Part shown: positions 10,707-21,366 of the stretch, piece after piece
Layout: each line of letters starts with the position of its first letter
Numbering within the stretch: position 1 is the stretch's first letter
DNA from: Humulus lupulus
Lineage: Eukaryota; Streptophyta; Magnoliopsida; Rosales; Cannabaceae
Assembly (NCBI RefSeq): GCF_963169125.1
Contig: NC_084795.1
Location: 194,964,214-195,028,213 of the forward strand
DNA length: 64,000 bases
Direction of reading: 5' to 3'
Program-made: the position numbers and the translations under genes
The notes under the pieces: generated by a model
Databases searched by the model: none
Told to the model about the DNA's origin: nothing
What the model saw: only the letters and a program-made list of their open reading frames with translations

Positions 10707-11137
10707 ACTAGCAAGCTCATTTAGTGCGCGGGTTAAGATTTGGTCGACGTCCATCATCTCTGTCCCCACCATCACCTCTCGACAACGTTCGTGCTTCAAA
10801 ATATTGGCAATCCTATCTTTGGCCGATCTTAAGGCACGTCTTGATATGTCGCCCCCTGTGGAAGCAAGATCAGCCTGTTGAGTCTGGTTGGTTGGAGCCG
10901 GTGGAGAAGGTGTCGACCCGACCGGAGCAGGAGGACTCTGCTGCTCAAAAGGAGAAGGAGGTGGTGTTGCATTTGTTGATGGATCGTTTGCCAGAGGATC
11001 TGCAGTGCAGGATTTCTTGGCCGGAGGTGCTTTGCTACTTTCCCCCTGATGCCGCCTGCTCGATTTGTTCTTGCTCGCAGGAGCTTCAGGAGCCTCGGGA
11101 GAATAGTACATGTCGAACACATTCTCGAAGTCCATGT

Positions 11138-11286
11138 CTGTAAGAAAAGAAAATACACAAACAATGAGATAGTACAAATGATTGAGTATATTATGTCAGG
11201 AAAAGAAACAAAGAAAATTGTAAGTAAAATATTCGAGATATCATTACTGGTCGCTACATTATATACTCTACTAGTGTTACACTTAC
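11138..11286 (-). other. Intron 3 of the Tat-1 antisense gene (149 bp)
   Basis: The minus-strand donor is GAGA|GTAAGT and the acceptor CTTACAG|ACATGG. Splicing restores the frame as MPEN-MDFENVFD. The matching intron in Tat-2 (43754-43903) is 150 bp and precedes a similar acidic start, DSDMFKQF. Confidence 0.78.
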
Positions 11287-11748
11287 TCTCTGGCATGAAG
11301 AAGTCTGAATTTAAAGTAGCAGGATATTTAAAATTTCCATCCCCGTCGAAGAGGTGACATGGAATAGGTAGGCTATCTAAGAGCGAAAAATCAGTACCAT
11401 TCTTGTCCGACGACTCGAGAATAGGCTCTGTGGCCTTCTTCTTTCCCTTGCTTGGAGGGGCCAATGCGACAGCAGGTCGGGGGGCACCAGTTGGCTCATT
11501 GATGGTCACCCCAGTTTCCTTCCTCGGAGGAGGTTATGACACATCTGGCTGTTGTTCGGGGATTTCACTGCCGGTAGCACTCCCCATAGTAGATTCCCTC
11601 ACATCCTGGTGAGGAGCCAAAAGGCCGACCAGTCTCAGATTGGCCTCTATGACCAGCTGTTTGACACTTTTCTCTATGTCCGTCGTGCTGGCCAGAAGGG
11701 CTGATCGGATCACCATGTCCGGAGTAGACTCTGGTCGCAACCATGGGC

Positions 11749-11827
11749 CTGAAACGCACTAAATTTTTAAAGGAAATGCAGCAAAAAATTGAAGAAAGAT
11801 AAACGACCAGTAGTACAAAGACTTTAC
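11749..11827 (-). other. Intron 2 of the Tat-1 antisense gene (79 bp), absent from Tat-2
   Basis: The minus-strand donor is GGAG|GTAAAG and the acceptor GTTTCAG|GCCC; the intron is T-rich. Splicing joins NNLAFTQG to GPWLRPES. Tat-2 reads NNLAFTHAGPFHQ without interruption at the equivalent place. Confidence 0.72.
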
Positions 11828-12653
11828 CTCCTTGTGTGAAGGCCAAGTTGTTCGCGACCATGTCAGTCGTCAAGAAGTACTCCAGATGGTACCTCCCCAC
11901 GTTCAAGATAAAAGTAGTGTCAGTCAGGAAAGTGCGGCCTGTTTCCTGGTGACAGAAGTGGAAAAACCCCGTGTTTTCCTGGTTGGGGTTGGATTTAAGG
12001 TCGAACAGGTAGTTTACCTCATGTGGTGTGGGGCCAGGCCATTTTTTATGGCTATTGAGGATATAGAGTGCAGAGAGCATTCTATATCAGTTGGGAGTTC
12101 TTTGAAAAGGGACGACCCTCAAGTAATTGACCACCCCATGGAAAAAAGGATGAAGAGACAAGATCGCTCCTGCCTCGATGTGGTACCTCGACCAAGCACT
12201 GAAAGTGCCTCCAGGCAAGTTCACCCGTTGGTCTTGGGTGGGTTGGACTAGAGTCACCCCAGGATGTCCATATTTTTTAATATAATTAGCGATCATCCTA
12301 ATCGTTACCCGACTAGGAGGGGCGATATACCATTCAACATCTGGTTGAACGGCGTTTCGAAGCTGAGCACGAGTTTGAATGTTGGGGTCAGGGATATTTC
12401 TTTCCCGACCACTGGTCGAGGGAATTCTAGCCTGAGGAGCAGGCTGATTTGATGGTTTGGAAGGTTTCTTTTTCTGGGCAGTGGATTTTACTCTACCCAT
12501 GGCTGGAAGGTTTGACTTTGGTCTATTGGGTGGGGTTCGAGAAAAAGGAATTTCTGGTATCAACAGCGACGGTTGCTCCTCGTCTTCAAGTAATTGGGCA
12601 AGCAAGTCATTGATGATAGGCCTTTCACCTCCCCACGAATCTTTCTTGAAAAA

Positions 12654-13290
12654 CTGCAAACAGAGAAAGGGGGAGGTGAGAACGTAAAGCCTAAAAATCT
12701 GTGTTGAGAGTTACAATAATGTTGCTCGCGTATAAAAGTTAAGATTTTATACGGCCAACAACATTCTAGCAAAAACACTAAGTTTTATATGAGTAGTTTG
12801 AAAAACAGATTGAAAAGCAGAAGTAACAAGTTTTTTAGGAAAAAAGATTTTTCGACTTCGAAGGGGTGGGAAAAACCCAGTTTTTCAACTAGCCTAAAAA
12901 TCAAATTTTTACTTCGATTTTATGCCCTAAATCTACAATCTCGACTACCAAACTGGCTCCTAACTCCTACGAAATGTTACTTCACTACCCTATCAAGCAT
13001 CTATTGATATACACACAATCCCCATAACAGTTTCAGCCAAGAACATGCAAAGGTTCAGAGATAAAAATAAGCACAAAAAACAGTTTTCGAGCTGAAGTTC
13101 TTGAAACTTACTTAGATGAAGAACGGAGTGTAAACACGAAGTCTGAACACGAAAGCTTTTGAACATCTGGATGTAAGTTCCTGGGAATTTATGGGCTCTG
13201 AAGACAGAAGTTCTTCGCAGTTCTTGGAGAAAAAATGGCAAGTGAAAAGTAAAAAGTAAAAATGAGGAATTGAGATATTGTATATAGTGA
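12654..13290 (-). promoter_or_regulatory. Putative promoter, 5' exon and first intron of the Tat-1 antisense gene
   Basis: On the minus strand a TATA-like TATATA lies at 13286-13281, followed by a stretch without a useful start codon that ends in a donor CTAA|GTAAGT at 13111. The acceptor TTTGCAG is at 12654, which would make a 458-bp leader intron. The arrangement is repeated in Tat-2. The promoter would lie about 230 bp inside the 3' LTR and fire away from it. This is inferred from motifs only. Confidence 0.5.
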
Positions 13291-13500
13291 CTGCAACACG
13301 ATAAAAGAGGTAATCATGAATTACTTTTTTTGAGCATGAGGAAGTGTGATAGCTGTTAGACAAGTTTTTGGGAAACCTAAAAAGCTTGATTAGACATGAT
13401 TGATTGCTTTTTCTGAGAGGGCATAGGCGGTTCTGACAGGTTTGGTGGAGTAAGCGAAGGGTCAGTTTCCTAAGTTTACTTATTGCTGGTCGTAATAAAT

Positions 13501-13516
13501 AAACTTGGGGGGCAAA
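13501..13516 (+). promoter_or_regulatory. Polypurine tract of Tat-1
   Basis: AAACTTGGGGGGCAAA abuts the 3' LTR start and would prime plus-strand DNA synthesis. Confidence 0.82.
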
Positions 13517-14129
13517 TGTTTCCCCAAAAAACGGCTACTGATGATGTGGCACGGATTTCTCACACATGGTAGACACGTGGTGGAAGTGCTGTTCGACTAG
13601 CCACAAGAGGCATATCGCTTCGTCAGGGCTTATCTTCTAGATACGACTAGGCTGGTCGTATAATTTGATTTATTTACTTCTAAGATTGTAATCCTATAAT
13701 ATTTTCATTTGAATATTTCCTCATGATTACCTTGATACGCGGTTATTAAGGAAAGATATGGCCCATTGGCCCGTGTAACCCTCCTTGAGCCTATAAATAT
13801 GCATGAAATTGCTCAAGGAAGGGACTTTTGATCCCTGAATCTTTTGGCTAAGATAGAGAGAGAAAGAGAGCTATAATGCAATTATCCATCATTTCATTGT
13901 ATTTCTTCCAAGGTTTGTGAAACTCAAGAACCCTAGTTCTTTGATCACGGCTTTGAGATTCAATATTAATAATAGCACTAAGTGGACGTAGATCATTACC
14001 ATTCTTTGGGGCCGAACCACTATAAATCCATGGTCTTTTCTTCTTTTCCATTAGATTAAATTCTTAATTTTCGTTTTATCTTTTGTCGTACATTTGACTC
14101 CATGTTGTTGGCCAAATCGCGGGTCAACA
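13517..14129 (+). repeat. Tat-1 3' LTR
   Basis: It starts TGTTTCCCCAAAAAACGGC and ends GGGTCAACA, followed by the duplicated GACTC. It carries an extra short insertion near 13558 relative to the 5' LTR, and TATAAATA at 13792-13799. Confidence 0.93.
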
Positions 14130-14134
14130 GACTC
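14130..14134. repeat. Target-site duplication of Tat-1 (right copy)
   Basis: GACTC is identical to 2530-2534. Confidence 0.95.
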
Positions 14135-14962
14135 CTTCTTCAGACTTAGTATGTAATTTTTAGAGTAGAGAAACTATAGCAAAATTTCTACTCACCTTTT
14201 TCTCATATTTTCTTCTTATAATTTTGTGAGAATCATGAGCATAATGGCCTAATCTTCCTAGGAAGGTTAGGGATGATTCCATATGCTAGTGATGTTATTT
14301 TTCTACTTTGATTTAGTATGTTCTTAATGTAATATATTTCAGTTATTTATGTTCTTTCATCTTCATCTCTATTTTGTTCTCTTTATTTACTTATGCTAAT
14401 GGTATATAGCATTAGTCATGCTCTTTCTATGTGCTTCTAATTAGTAAAAGTAATATTGATACATAATTTATGTCTAATCTTTTATTGCATTATTGCCCTG
14501 GGGTATTTTGTCATTATTAGATTTTTCATAAGATTGACATTGTGCTTTTGAAGTAAAAGAACTTTATAACTCAAATGGACTTTTGTTAGAAAAGAATATG
14601 GACTTTAATGTTAGATTTTCCAAGTAAATGTTGGGATGTGAACTATTTACTTGTGTATTTTTTGTAAATCAAGTAACCAAGTAACTAAACAAGCATATGG
14701 ATGATTCTTGAAACCTTTCCATTTCTCAAACTCTTGATTACATCTTACCTTTATTTCACTTATCTCATTTTATCATTTCATCAAAAAGACAACACCAAAA
14801 TCTCAAATCTCTTAGCATTTCCATATTTTTATTTATTTCTTGTTACTAATTTTTGTGTTATTTTCTACTAATCTTTTGAGTTTAGGTTACCTCCCTGTGG
14901 ATCGACCACCCAATTATACTACAACCACTGCTTAGTGGTTGTCATGATTTGGGCGTTAAACA
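14135..14962 (+). repeat. Athila 5' LTR, second part
   Basis: It resumes the LTR after Tat-1 and aligns with 23605-24267 of the 3' LTR. It ends GGGCGTTAAACA. A block at about 14512-14671 has no counterpart in the 3' LTR, which jumps from TTTGTCAT directly to CAAGTAACC. Confidence 0.9.
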
Positions 14963-14966
14963 AATT

Positions 14967-14984
14967 TTGGCGCTGTTGCCGGGG
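14967..14984 (+). promoter_or_regulatory. Athila primer-binding site (tRNA-Asp type)
   Basis: TTGGCGCTGTTGCCGGGG starts five bases after the LTR. It matches the TGGCGCCGTTGCCGGGGA primer site known from Athila elements with one evident change. Confidence 0.85.
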
Positions 14985-16169
14985 AGGTAGTTTTCAAAGG
15001 TTTAGAGAAATATTTACAAAAATGTTAGTAACTTTATTTGTGTTTTTGTTGGAATAAATATTGTGTTAGTGTAGTTTTTTTATTTACTAATTTTTAGTTA
15101 ATTTGATTATTATTATTAAAACAAAAAAACAGAAAAAAAGACTAACTAAAAATTCATAAAAACAAAAAAAACATATAAATATATAAATATTCACAAAAAA
15201 AAATTTAAAAACCCCATAAAAAATATATTTATATATATTCTTATTTTTATTTTATTTTTCCTTTTTCCTTTCTTTTGGTTAAAAAAAAACCATTTATATT
15301 TATATAATTATCTTTTTTTCTTTCTCTTTAGCTAATTCTTACTCCATTTTTCTTTCTTAATTTCTATTCTATTTTTTTTAGTTTAATACATATTTGAAAA
15401 AAAAAAGATTATGCTTGCTATTCTATCTTCACTTTAATTTTCTTTTCTTTATTTTATTTTTGTGTTGTTTATTTTGTTGCTTAGTTTAGGCTTTTACTTT
15501 CTTTGCCTTAGTTTTCCTTAGTATTTATGTTTTTCAAAAAACAAAAAAACAACATAAAATTGTTCATAAAACACTTAGTATTGGGAACAATTGTGTAATA
15601 TTACAAATGGTAGAAACCGATATTGTTCTGTCTAGAAAGATTGGTTGTTAAATAAGGTTTGTGATAGCATTACCCTCCACACTTACCTGGGAACCTCTGG
15701 GAGTTCTGTCTAGGCAAGTGTGGGTCTAAAGCGGTACCTTTGCAACCTTCCCAATCGGCCTGAGAACATTTCAAGCATCTACCTTTGCACTATTACATTG
15801 TTGAACTTATTACTATAAGAAAACCATGCTTGTTCTGTCAAAATAAGCAATTTCACTCTGCTTAAAGGTTGTTTGGTCGAAAAGGTTGATTTGTGATCCA
15901 CCATACTTACTCAGTAAGCTTGGGGAGTTCTAGTAAGGCGTTGGAGATCATCCAAGAACCTCCAAATCTACCTGGGAACAAGTTTAACAAAAAAAAATAT
16001 ATAAAAAATATAAAAAAGCAAAGAAAATAAAAAATGATAAATCTAATTCTGATTTTCGAGAGTGGATGAATCATCACGAAACTTCTAGTGACACTTTTCC
16101 AATTCACCCACCCCTCCTTCCACCAATCCTGCTTCTCCACAAACTTTCGCTGATAATAATCCAATCGCA
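14985..16169 (+). other. Athila 5' leader, non-coding
   Basis: About 1.2 kb between primer site and gag, rich in A and T runs. Two diverged direct repeats are visible: a block around 15645-15735 (TTTGTGATAGCATTACCCTC .. GGGAGTTCTGTCTAGGC) and one around 15866-15970 (TTTGTGATCCACCATACTTA .. GGGGAGTTCTAGTAAGGC). No gene is seen. Leaders of this kind usually hold packaging and translation signals. Confidence 0.6.
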
Positions 16170-17442
16170 ATGGTTCGCAATGATGACATCCAACCAAGAA
16201 CTCTCAATGACTACCTCCATCCTACTCGCACTTCCATGAATTCATGCATTATCTTCCCTCCTAATATGCTCGCATTAGACTTTAAACCTGGCATGATTCA
16301 ACTCTTGCCCACATTTCTTGGAATGGAAAACGAAAGTCCATACGTGCATATTAGAGAATTCGAAGAGGTAGTAGCCACGTTCTATAACCTAGCCGAAAAT
16401 GTCGATGATGTGCAACTGAAGTTCTTCCCTTTCTCCTTGAAGGATAAAGCCAAAAGCTGGTTATACTCTTTGAGACCTAGGTTGATTGGAACATGGGAGG
16501 AGATGACCAAATCTTTCCTTTTGAAACACTTCCCCAGCCATAAGACAAACAGTATAAAATGACAGATTTCCACATTTTCCCAAAAGGACAATGAAATGTT
16601 TTATCAAGTCTGGGAAAGATTTAAAGATTTGTTGAATCAGTGCCCACACCATGGTGATGAGAACATGCGTTTGGTCAATTACTTCTATGAAGGCCTCACG
16701 AGTCGTGAGCACCAATTTGTAGAAATGTTATGCAATGGTGAATTCCTTGAAAAAGAGCCAGACGATGCTCTTGAATATCTCGAAGAAACCGCGAAAAAGT
16801 CTCACACCTGGACTGGTCCAAGTGCTACTGACAGCACCAACCGACACAAACCATCCGGGATCTATCAACTTCGAGAAGAGGATAGTGTTAAGGCCGAACT
16901 CGAAGCTTTGAAAAAGCAGTTTGAGGTCTTGATGACGAAAAATGGCCAAAAACTGTACATGATCGCTCAAGCGGAACCGCAAGAACCTTGCTTTGTTTAT
17001 GGTGGGACGAAGCACTTAGCAAAGGACTGCTTAGCTTTGAATGACATGAGGGGGGTTTATGAGGAGCAATGCAATGCCTTACGTACAACCATTCTCCCAT
17101 ACATACAACCCTGGTTGGAGAAACCACCCAAATTTCAGTTGGAGAGATTCCAACCAAGCTCAATCGTCTAGAGGTCAATGGAGAAATGAGCAACAACTTC
17201 AACCATCAAAGGCGTATTCTGCACCTCAATACAATGCTCATCCACAACGAAATTCTCTCGAGAATACTCTTCATGCATTCATGGAGGAACAATCCAAACT
17301 GAATCACCAAATGATGGAAGAGATCAAGGAAATGAAATGTCAATTCTCAAAATTGACTGAATCCTTGGCCAATCTGGAAAAATGCAAACTTCCTTCCCAA
17401 CCGAAATTCAATGTGCAAGGCCAACACATGGCCCAATCTTAA
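16170..17442 (+). pseudogene. gag: Athila gag
   Basis: The frame starts at ATG 16170 (MVRNDDIQPRTLNDYL). Athila-type gag is clear in PPNMLALDFKPGMIQLLPTF, REFEEVVATFYNL, LKDKAKSWLYSLRPRLIGTW and FYEGLTSREHQFVEML. A TGA at 16560 interrupts it; the same frame continues to about 17075, where a frameshift moves it to the frame of 17059-17442. A degenerate zinc knuckle, CFVYGGTKHLAKDC, lacks one Cys. The C-terminus is Asn/Gln-rich with a coiled-coil-like segment (EEQSKLNHQMMEEIKEMK). Confidence 0.87.
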
Positions 17443-18592
17443 AATTCTAATGATTAAAATGTCAATGAAGTGAATTCCATCACGATGAGACCCAGTAAAA
17501 CTTTTCAAGACCCATCCATAAAATCCAACACTCCCAATACTCCGAAAATCCACCACTCAATGCCACTCCAAAAGTTCCATTTCCATAGGCATTGAAACCT
17601 ACTGGGAAACTTCCTGATAACCGAGCTGAAATCCTTGAGCACTTGACACAAGTCAAGATTAATCTTCCTTTGCTTCACATCATAAAACAAGTGCCGCTTA
17701 TGCAAAATCATCAAGGATCTATGAACTACAAAAAGGAAGCATCATGTCAAGAAGACTACTTTCTTGACTGAGCAAGTGAGTGTAGTGATTGAACAAAAGG
17801 CACCGCCAAAATAAAAAGATCCCGGTTGTGCCACCATTTCTTGCCAAATTGGGACCCATGAAGTCAGCCAAGCCTCACTTGATCTTGGCGCGAGTGTAAA
17901 TCTCATGCCTTACTCTGTATACTCACAACTCGGTCTTGGAGAAATGAAGCCAACATCTATTGTGTTACAGCTTGCTGACCGTTCCACCAAAAAGCCTAGG
18001 GGTATTGTTGAGGATGTGTTAGTCCAGATTGAAAAATTCTATTACCCCGTGGATTTTCTTATTCTTGATACCTAATCCTATTATCCTCGGAAGACCATTC
18101 CTTGCTATAACAAATGCTTTGATCAATTGCCGGGATGGTCTAATGAAGATATCGTTTGGAAACATGACTCTTGAAGTCAATATCTTCCACATCGGGAAAC
18201 AATCCCGAGAAGATGATGAATGCTATCAAACATTCATGATTGACACTATAATTCCCGAGGAGGTTCCATTGCGAAACATCTTTGATAATCTTGATGAACT
18301 CCTCCTTCTGTCTGACAATGAAAGTCCTAGTTCTATTGAGTCTACTCTTGCAATATCAGATCGCATAGACTCACGCAATAGAAGGACTCAGTTTTGGAAA
18401 CCTCACTTTGAAGAGCTACCTCGTGAGAGGTCACAGCCAAAGACTTCAACTGAAGAGGTTCCAATTGTTCAATTAACCCAAATTCTCGAGGGTTTGAAAC
18501 ATGGCTTCTTGGGAGACGATGAAACCTTTCCAGTTATCATCTCATCCAACCTTCAAAATTCTCAAGAATTGCAGTTACTCGAGCTACTGTGA
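17443..18592 (+). pseudogene. pol: Athila protease and PR-RT linker
   Basis: The first part (17443-17780) is a proline-rich linker with stops. The protease core reads ISCQIGTHEVSQASLDLGAS, then VNLMPYSVYSQLGLG, with the catalytic Asp in DLGAS as is usual in Athila. A frameshift near 18060 moves the frame to that of 18029-18592, which continues with NPIILGRPFLAITNALINCR, the second protease block. An acidic linker leads to RT. Confidence 0.82.
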
Positions 18593-18604
18593 ACGCATAA
18601 ATCT

Positions 18605-19890
18605 GTGATAGGTTGGATTCTTGCTGATATCAAAGGTATTAGCCCTTTAATTTGCTCCCATCGAATCAATCTGGAGGAGGAGGCTATCCCTCGAAGAGAC
18701 CCTCAAAGGCGACTGAACCCCACAATGAAAGAAATTGTAAAAAATGAAGTTTTGAAATTGCTAGACGCTGGTATTATTTACCAGATAGCAGATAGCAAAT
18801 GGGTTAGTCCAACTCAAGTCGTGCCCAATAAATCTGATGTCACCATGATCCAAAATGAAAAAGGGGTCCTTGTCCCCACAAAAACGGTGACAGGGTGGCG
18901 CATGTGCATTGATTATAGAAAATTAAATGCCACCTCCCGCAAAGATCATTTTCCACTCCCATTTATTGATCAAATCCTTGAACGTGTAGTTGGTCATCCT
19001 TTCTATTGTTTTCTTAATGGATATTCTAGCTATTATCAAATTGAGATTGGATTAGAGGATCAATATAAGACCACTTTCACTTGTCCCTTTGGCACTTTTG
19101 CTTTCCGGCGTATGCCATTTGTCTTGTGTAATGCACCAACTACTTTCCAAAGATGCATGATGAGCATCTTTAGTGACATGATCAAAAAATCAATGGAAGT
19201 AAACATGGATGACCTAACCATTTTTGGAAACTCCTTTGAAACATGTCTTCTTCATCTTGAAGCTATTTTAAAACGATGCATTGAGAAATGACTTGTACTC
19301 AATTGGGAGAAATGCCACTTCATTGTATCTTCTGGCATAGTCTTAGGCCACATTGTTTCTAAAAAAGGAATTGAGGTTGATCAATCCAAAGTCGACCTAA
19401 TCTCTAACCTGCCGACTCCTAAGACTGTCAAAGACGTTAGGTCATTTCCTGGTCATGCTGGTTTCTATAGGAGGTTCATACAAAAAATTTCAATGATTTC
19501 CCGTTCGCTAAGCAACCTCCTCGTGAAAGATGCAACTTTTGAATGGACACCTAAGTGTGAGGAATCATTCCAAACGCTTGTCAATTCACTCACTTCCACT
19601 CCCATCATTCAATCACCCGATTGGAGTCTTCCTTTCGAGATCATGTGTGACGCCAACAACTTTTTTGTGGGAGCTGCGCTAGGACAACGAAGGGAGGGGA
19701 AACCCTTTGTTGTCTATTATGCAAACCGAACTCTCAATAATGCTCAAATGAACTATTCCACTACTGAAAAAGAGTTGCTTGTCGTTGTCTTTGCCCTTGA
19801 CAAATTCTAATCTTATTTGATTGGATTGCCTATTACGATTTTCATAGATCACTCTGCCCTTAAGTATCTCCTTTCCAAAAAGGAAGCTAT
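18605..19890 (+). pseudogene. pol: Athila reverse transcriptase and RNase H
   Basis: The RT blocks WVSPTQVVPNK, GWRMCIDYRKLNATSRKDHF and FRRMPFVLCNAPTTFQRCM are clear. The first catalytic Asp is replaced: FLNGYS (residues 136-141) in place of FLDGYS. The YxDD box reads NMDD at 200-203. A TGA at 19289 stops the frame; it resumes in phase with LNWEKCHF and continues into RNase H (EIMCDANNFFVGAALGQRRE, LNNAQMNYSTTEKELL) before a TAA near 19808. The enzyme would be inactive. Confidence 0.88.
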
Positions 19891-19909
19891 AAGGCGCGAT
19901 TAATATGGT

Positions 19910-21366
19910 GGATCCTTCTCTTGCTATAATTTGATATAACGATCAAAGATAAGAAAGGTGTTGAAAATGTCGTCACAGACCACTTGTCCCGACTTGAATT
20001 CAGCGATCCCGCTGATGGTCCACCTATTCATGATGATTTCCCCAATGAACAATTGCTTTATGTTGCTAAGTTACCATGGTATGCTCACATTGTAAACTAC
20101 TTAGTAACGGGTGAACTTCCATCTGAATGGAGTTCACAAGACAAACGCAAATTTCTGGTCGAGGTGCGCAATTTCTTTTGGGATGACTCGTACTTATTCA
20201 AGTATTTCCCCGACCAAATCATGCGAAGATGCATCCACAACGATGAGGTGTCTAGTGTGATAAACTTTTGGCACAATGATGCTTGTGGTGGCCACTTCTC
20301 TATGAAGAAAACTGCTGCAAAAATCTTACAATGTGGCCTTCACTGGCCGACTTTGTTCAAAGACACCAATTATTTGTGTCGTTCTTGTATAAGGTGCCAA
20401 AATTTAGGTTCCTTATCCCGTCGACACATGATGCCCTTGAACCCAATTCTTGTTATCGAAATATTTGATTCTTGGAGGATAGACTTTATGGGAGCATTTC
20501 CACCTTCGTTTGGCTTCCTTTACATTCTTCTCGCTGTGGATTATGTTTCCAATTGGGTCGGGGCTGTACCATGCCGAACCAATGATAATGCTAATGTTGT
20601 CAAATTCTTGAAAGAAAATGTATTATCAAGGTTCGGTACCCCTCACGCTATCATCGGTGATTAAGGCACTCATTTTTGCAACCGATCCTTTGAGGCTCTT
20701 ATGCGTAAGTAGGGTGTACTTCATAAAGTTGCAAATGCCTATCATCCACAGAACAATGGTCAAGCTGAGTTAGCCAATAGGGAGATAAAACACATTCTGG
20801 AAAAGACGGTAAATCCCAACTGCAAAGATTGGTCTACACGCCTTCTAGACACTCTTTGGGCATACTGCACTGCTTTCAAATCCCCTCTTAGGATGTCTCC
20901 TTATCGTCTTGTCTTTGGAAAAGCTTGCCATTTACCTGTCGAGCTCGAGCATAAAGCATATTGGGCTATTAAAGCCCTAAACTTTGATCTGAATGCCACA
21001 GGTATCAATCGCAAACTCCAGTTGTTCGAAATTGAGGAGTTGAGAAACGATGCATATGAAAATTCCAGGATTTATAAAGAAAAATTGAAAATTGCTCACG
21101 ATAAACAAATCTTGCGAAAACACTTTGAGCCAAATCAGAAAGTGCATCTGTATGATTCTCGCTTGCACTTTCACCCCAGTAAACTGCGATCGAGTTGGAC
21201 TAGTCCATTTTTCATGAAACAAGTATTTCCAAATGGTTCTGTTGAGGTCGCAGACCCAACCGATGGGAGAATTTTTTGAGTAAATGGCCAAAGACTGAAG
21301 CATTACATTGAGAGTATGAGTCGTGTTGAGGAGGTCCTTCTTAAGGACCCAATCTATACACTCTGA
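19910..21366 (+). pseudogene. pol: Athila integrase
   Basis: After a frameshift the frame from 19984 contains the zinc-binding domain (FWHNDACGGHFSMKK .. CRSCIRCQ), the core with SWRIDFMGAFPPSFG, HAIIGD followed by a TAA at 20662, a TAG at 20711, and [18 protein letters not shown] with the third acid. The C-terminal part ([34 protein letters not shown]) is followed by a stop at 21277 and ends near 21366. The order and motifs are typical of Athila. Confidence 0.87.

Larger units (their letters stand above)
10014..12653 (-). pseudogene. Tat-1 antisense spliced gene (putative gypsy-type transposon domain plus coiled coil)
   Basis: Coding exons on the minus strand are 12653-11828, 11748-11287, 11137-10707 and 10634-10014. 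Joined they give 2340 nt, exactly 780 codons with the stop; only two nonsense codons interrupt them (12087 and 11534). The first in-frame ATG after the acceptor is at 12500. Domains in order: basic/proline-rich N-terminus; a block with SAWSRYHIEAG, SLHPFFHGVVNYL, LSALYILNSHKKWPG and GFFHFCHQETGR, resembling the putative gypsy-type transposon family (Transposase_28) reported in Tat extra ORFs; a proline-rich linker; a C-terminal coiled coil (EEKNKLAEELREKQTALDK). Function is unknown. Tat-2 carries a diverged homologue at 40692-45650. Confidence 0.85.
2535..14129 (+). mobile_element. Tat-1: complete Tat/Ogre-like Ty3/gypsy element nested in an Athila LTR
   Basis: The 11,595-bp element has paired LTRs of 608 and 613 bp, a 5-bp TSD, gag and pol on the plus strand, and a spliced extra gene on the minus strand between pol and the 3' LTR. 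Pol order is protease, RT, RNase H, a second (archaeal-type) RNase H, then integrase. The duplicated RNase H and the antisense ORF are known traits of the Tat lineage. Several nonsense codons and frameshifts make it defective. The two LTRs differ at many scattered positions and by a short indel near 13558, so the insertion is not recent. Confidence 0.93.

Noticed and set aside
10724..11143. 139-codon plus-strand ORF
   Set aside because: It is the shadow of antisense exon 4 of Tat-1 and its sequence has no domain.
10829..11509. 226-codon minus-strand ORF as one exon
   Set aside because: The N-terminal part is real exon 3, but reading on through 11138-11286 gives a hydrophobic intron translation; canonical splice sites give the better frame.
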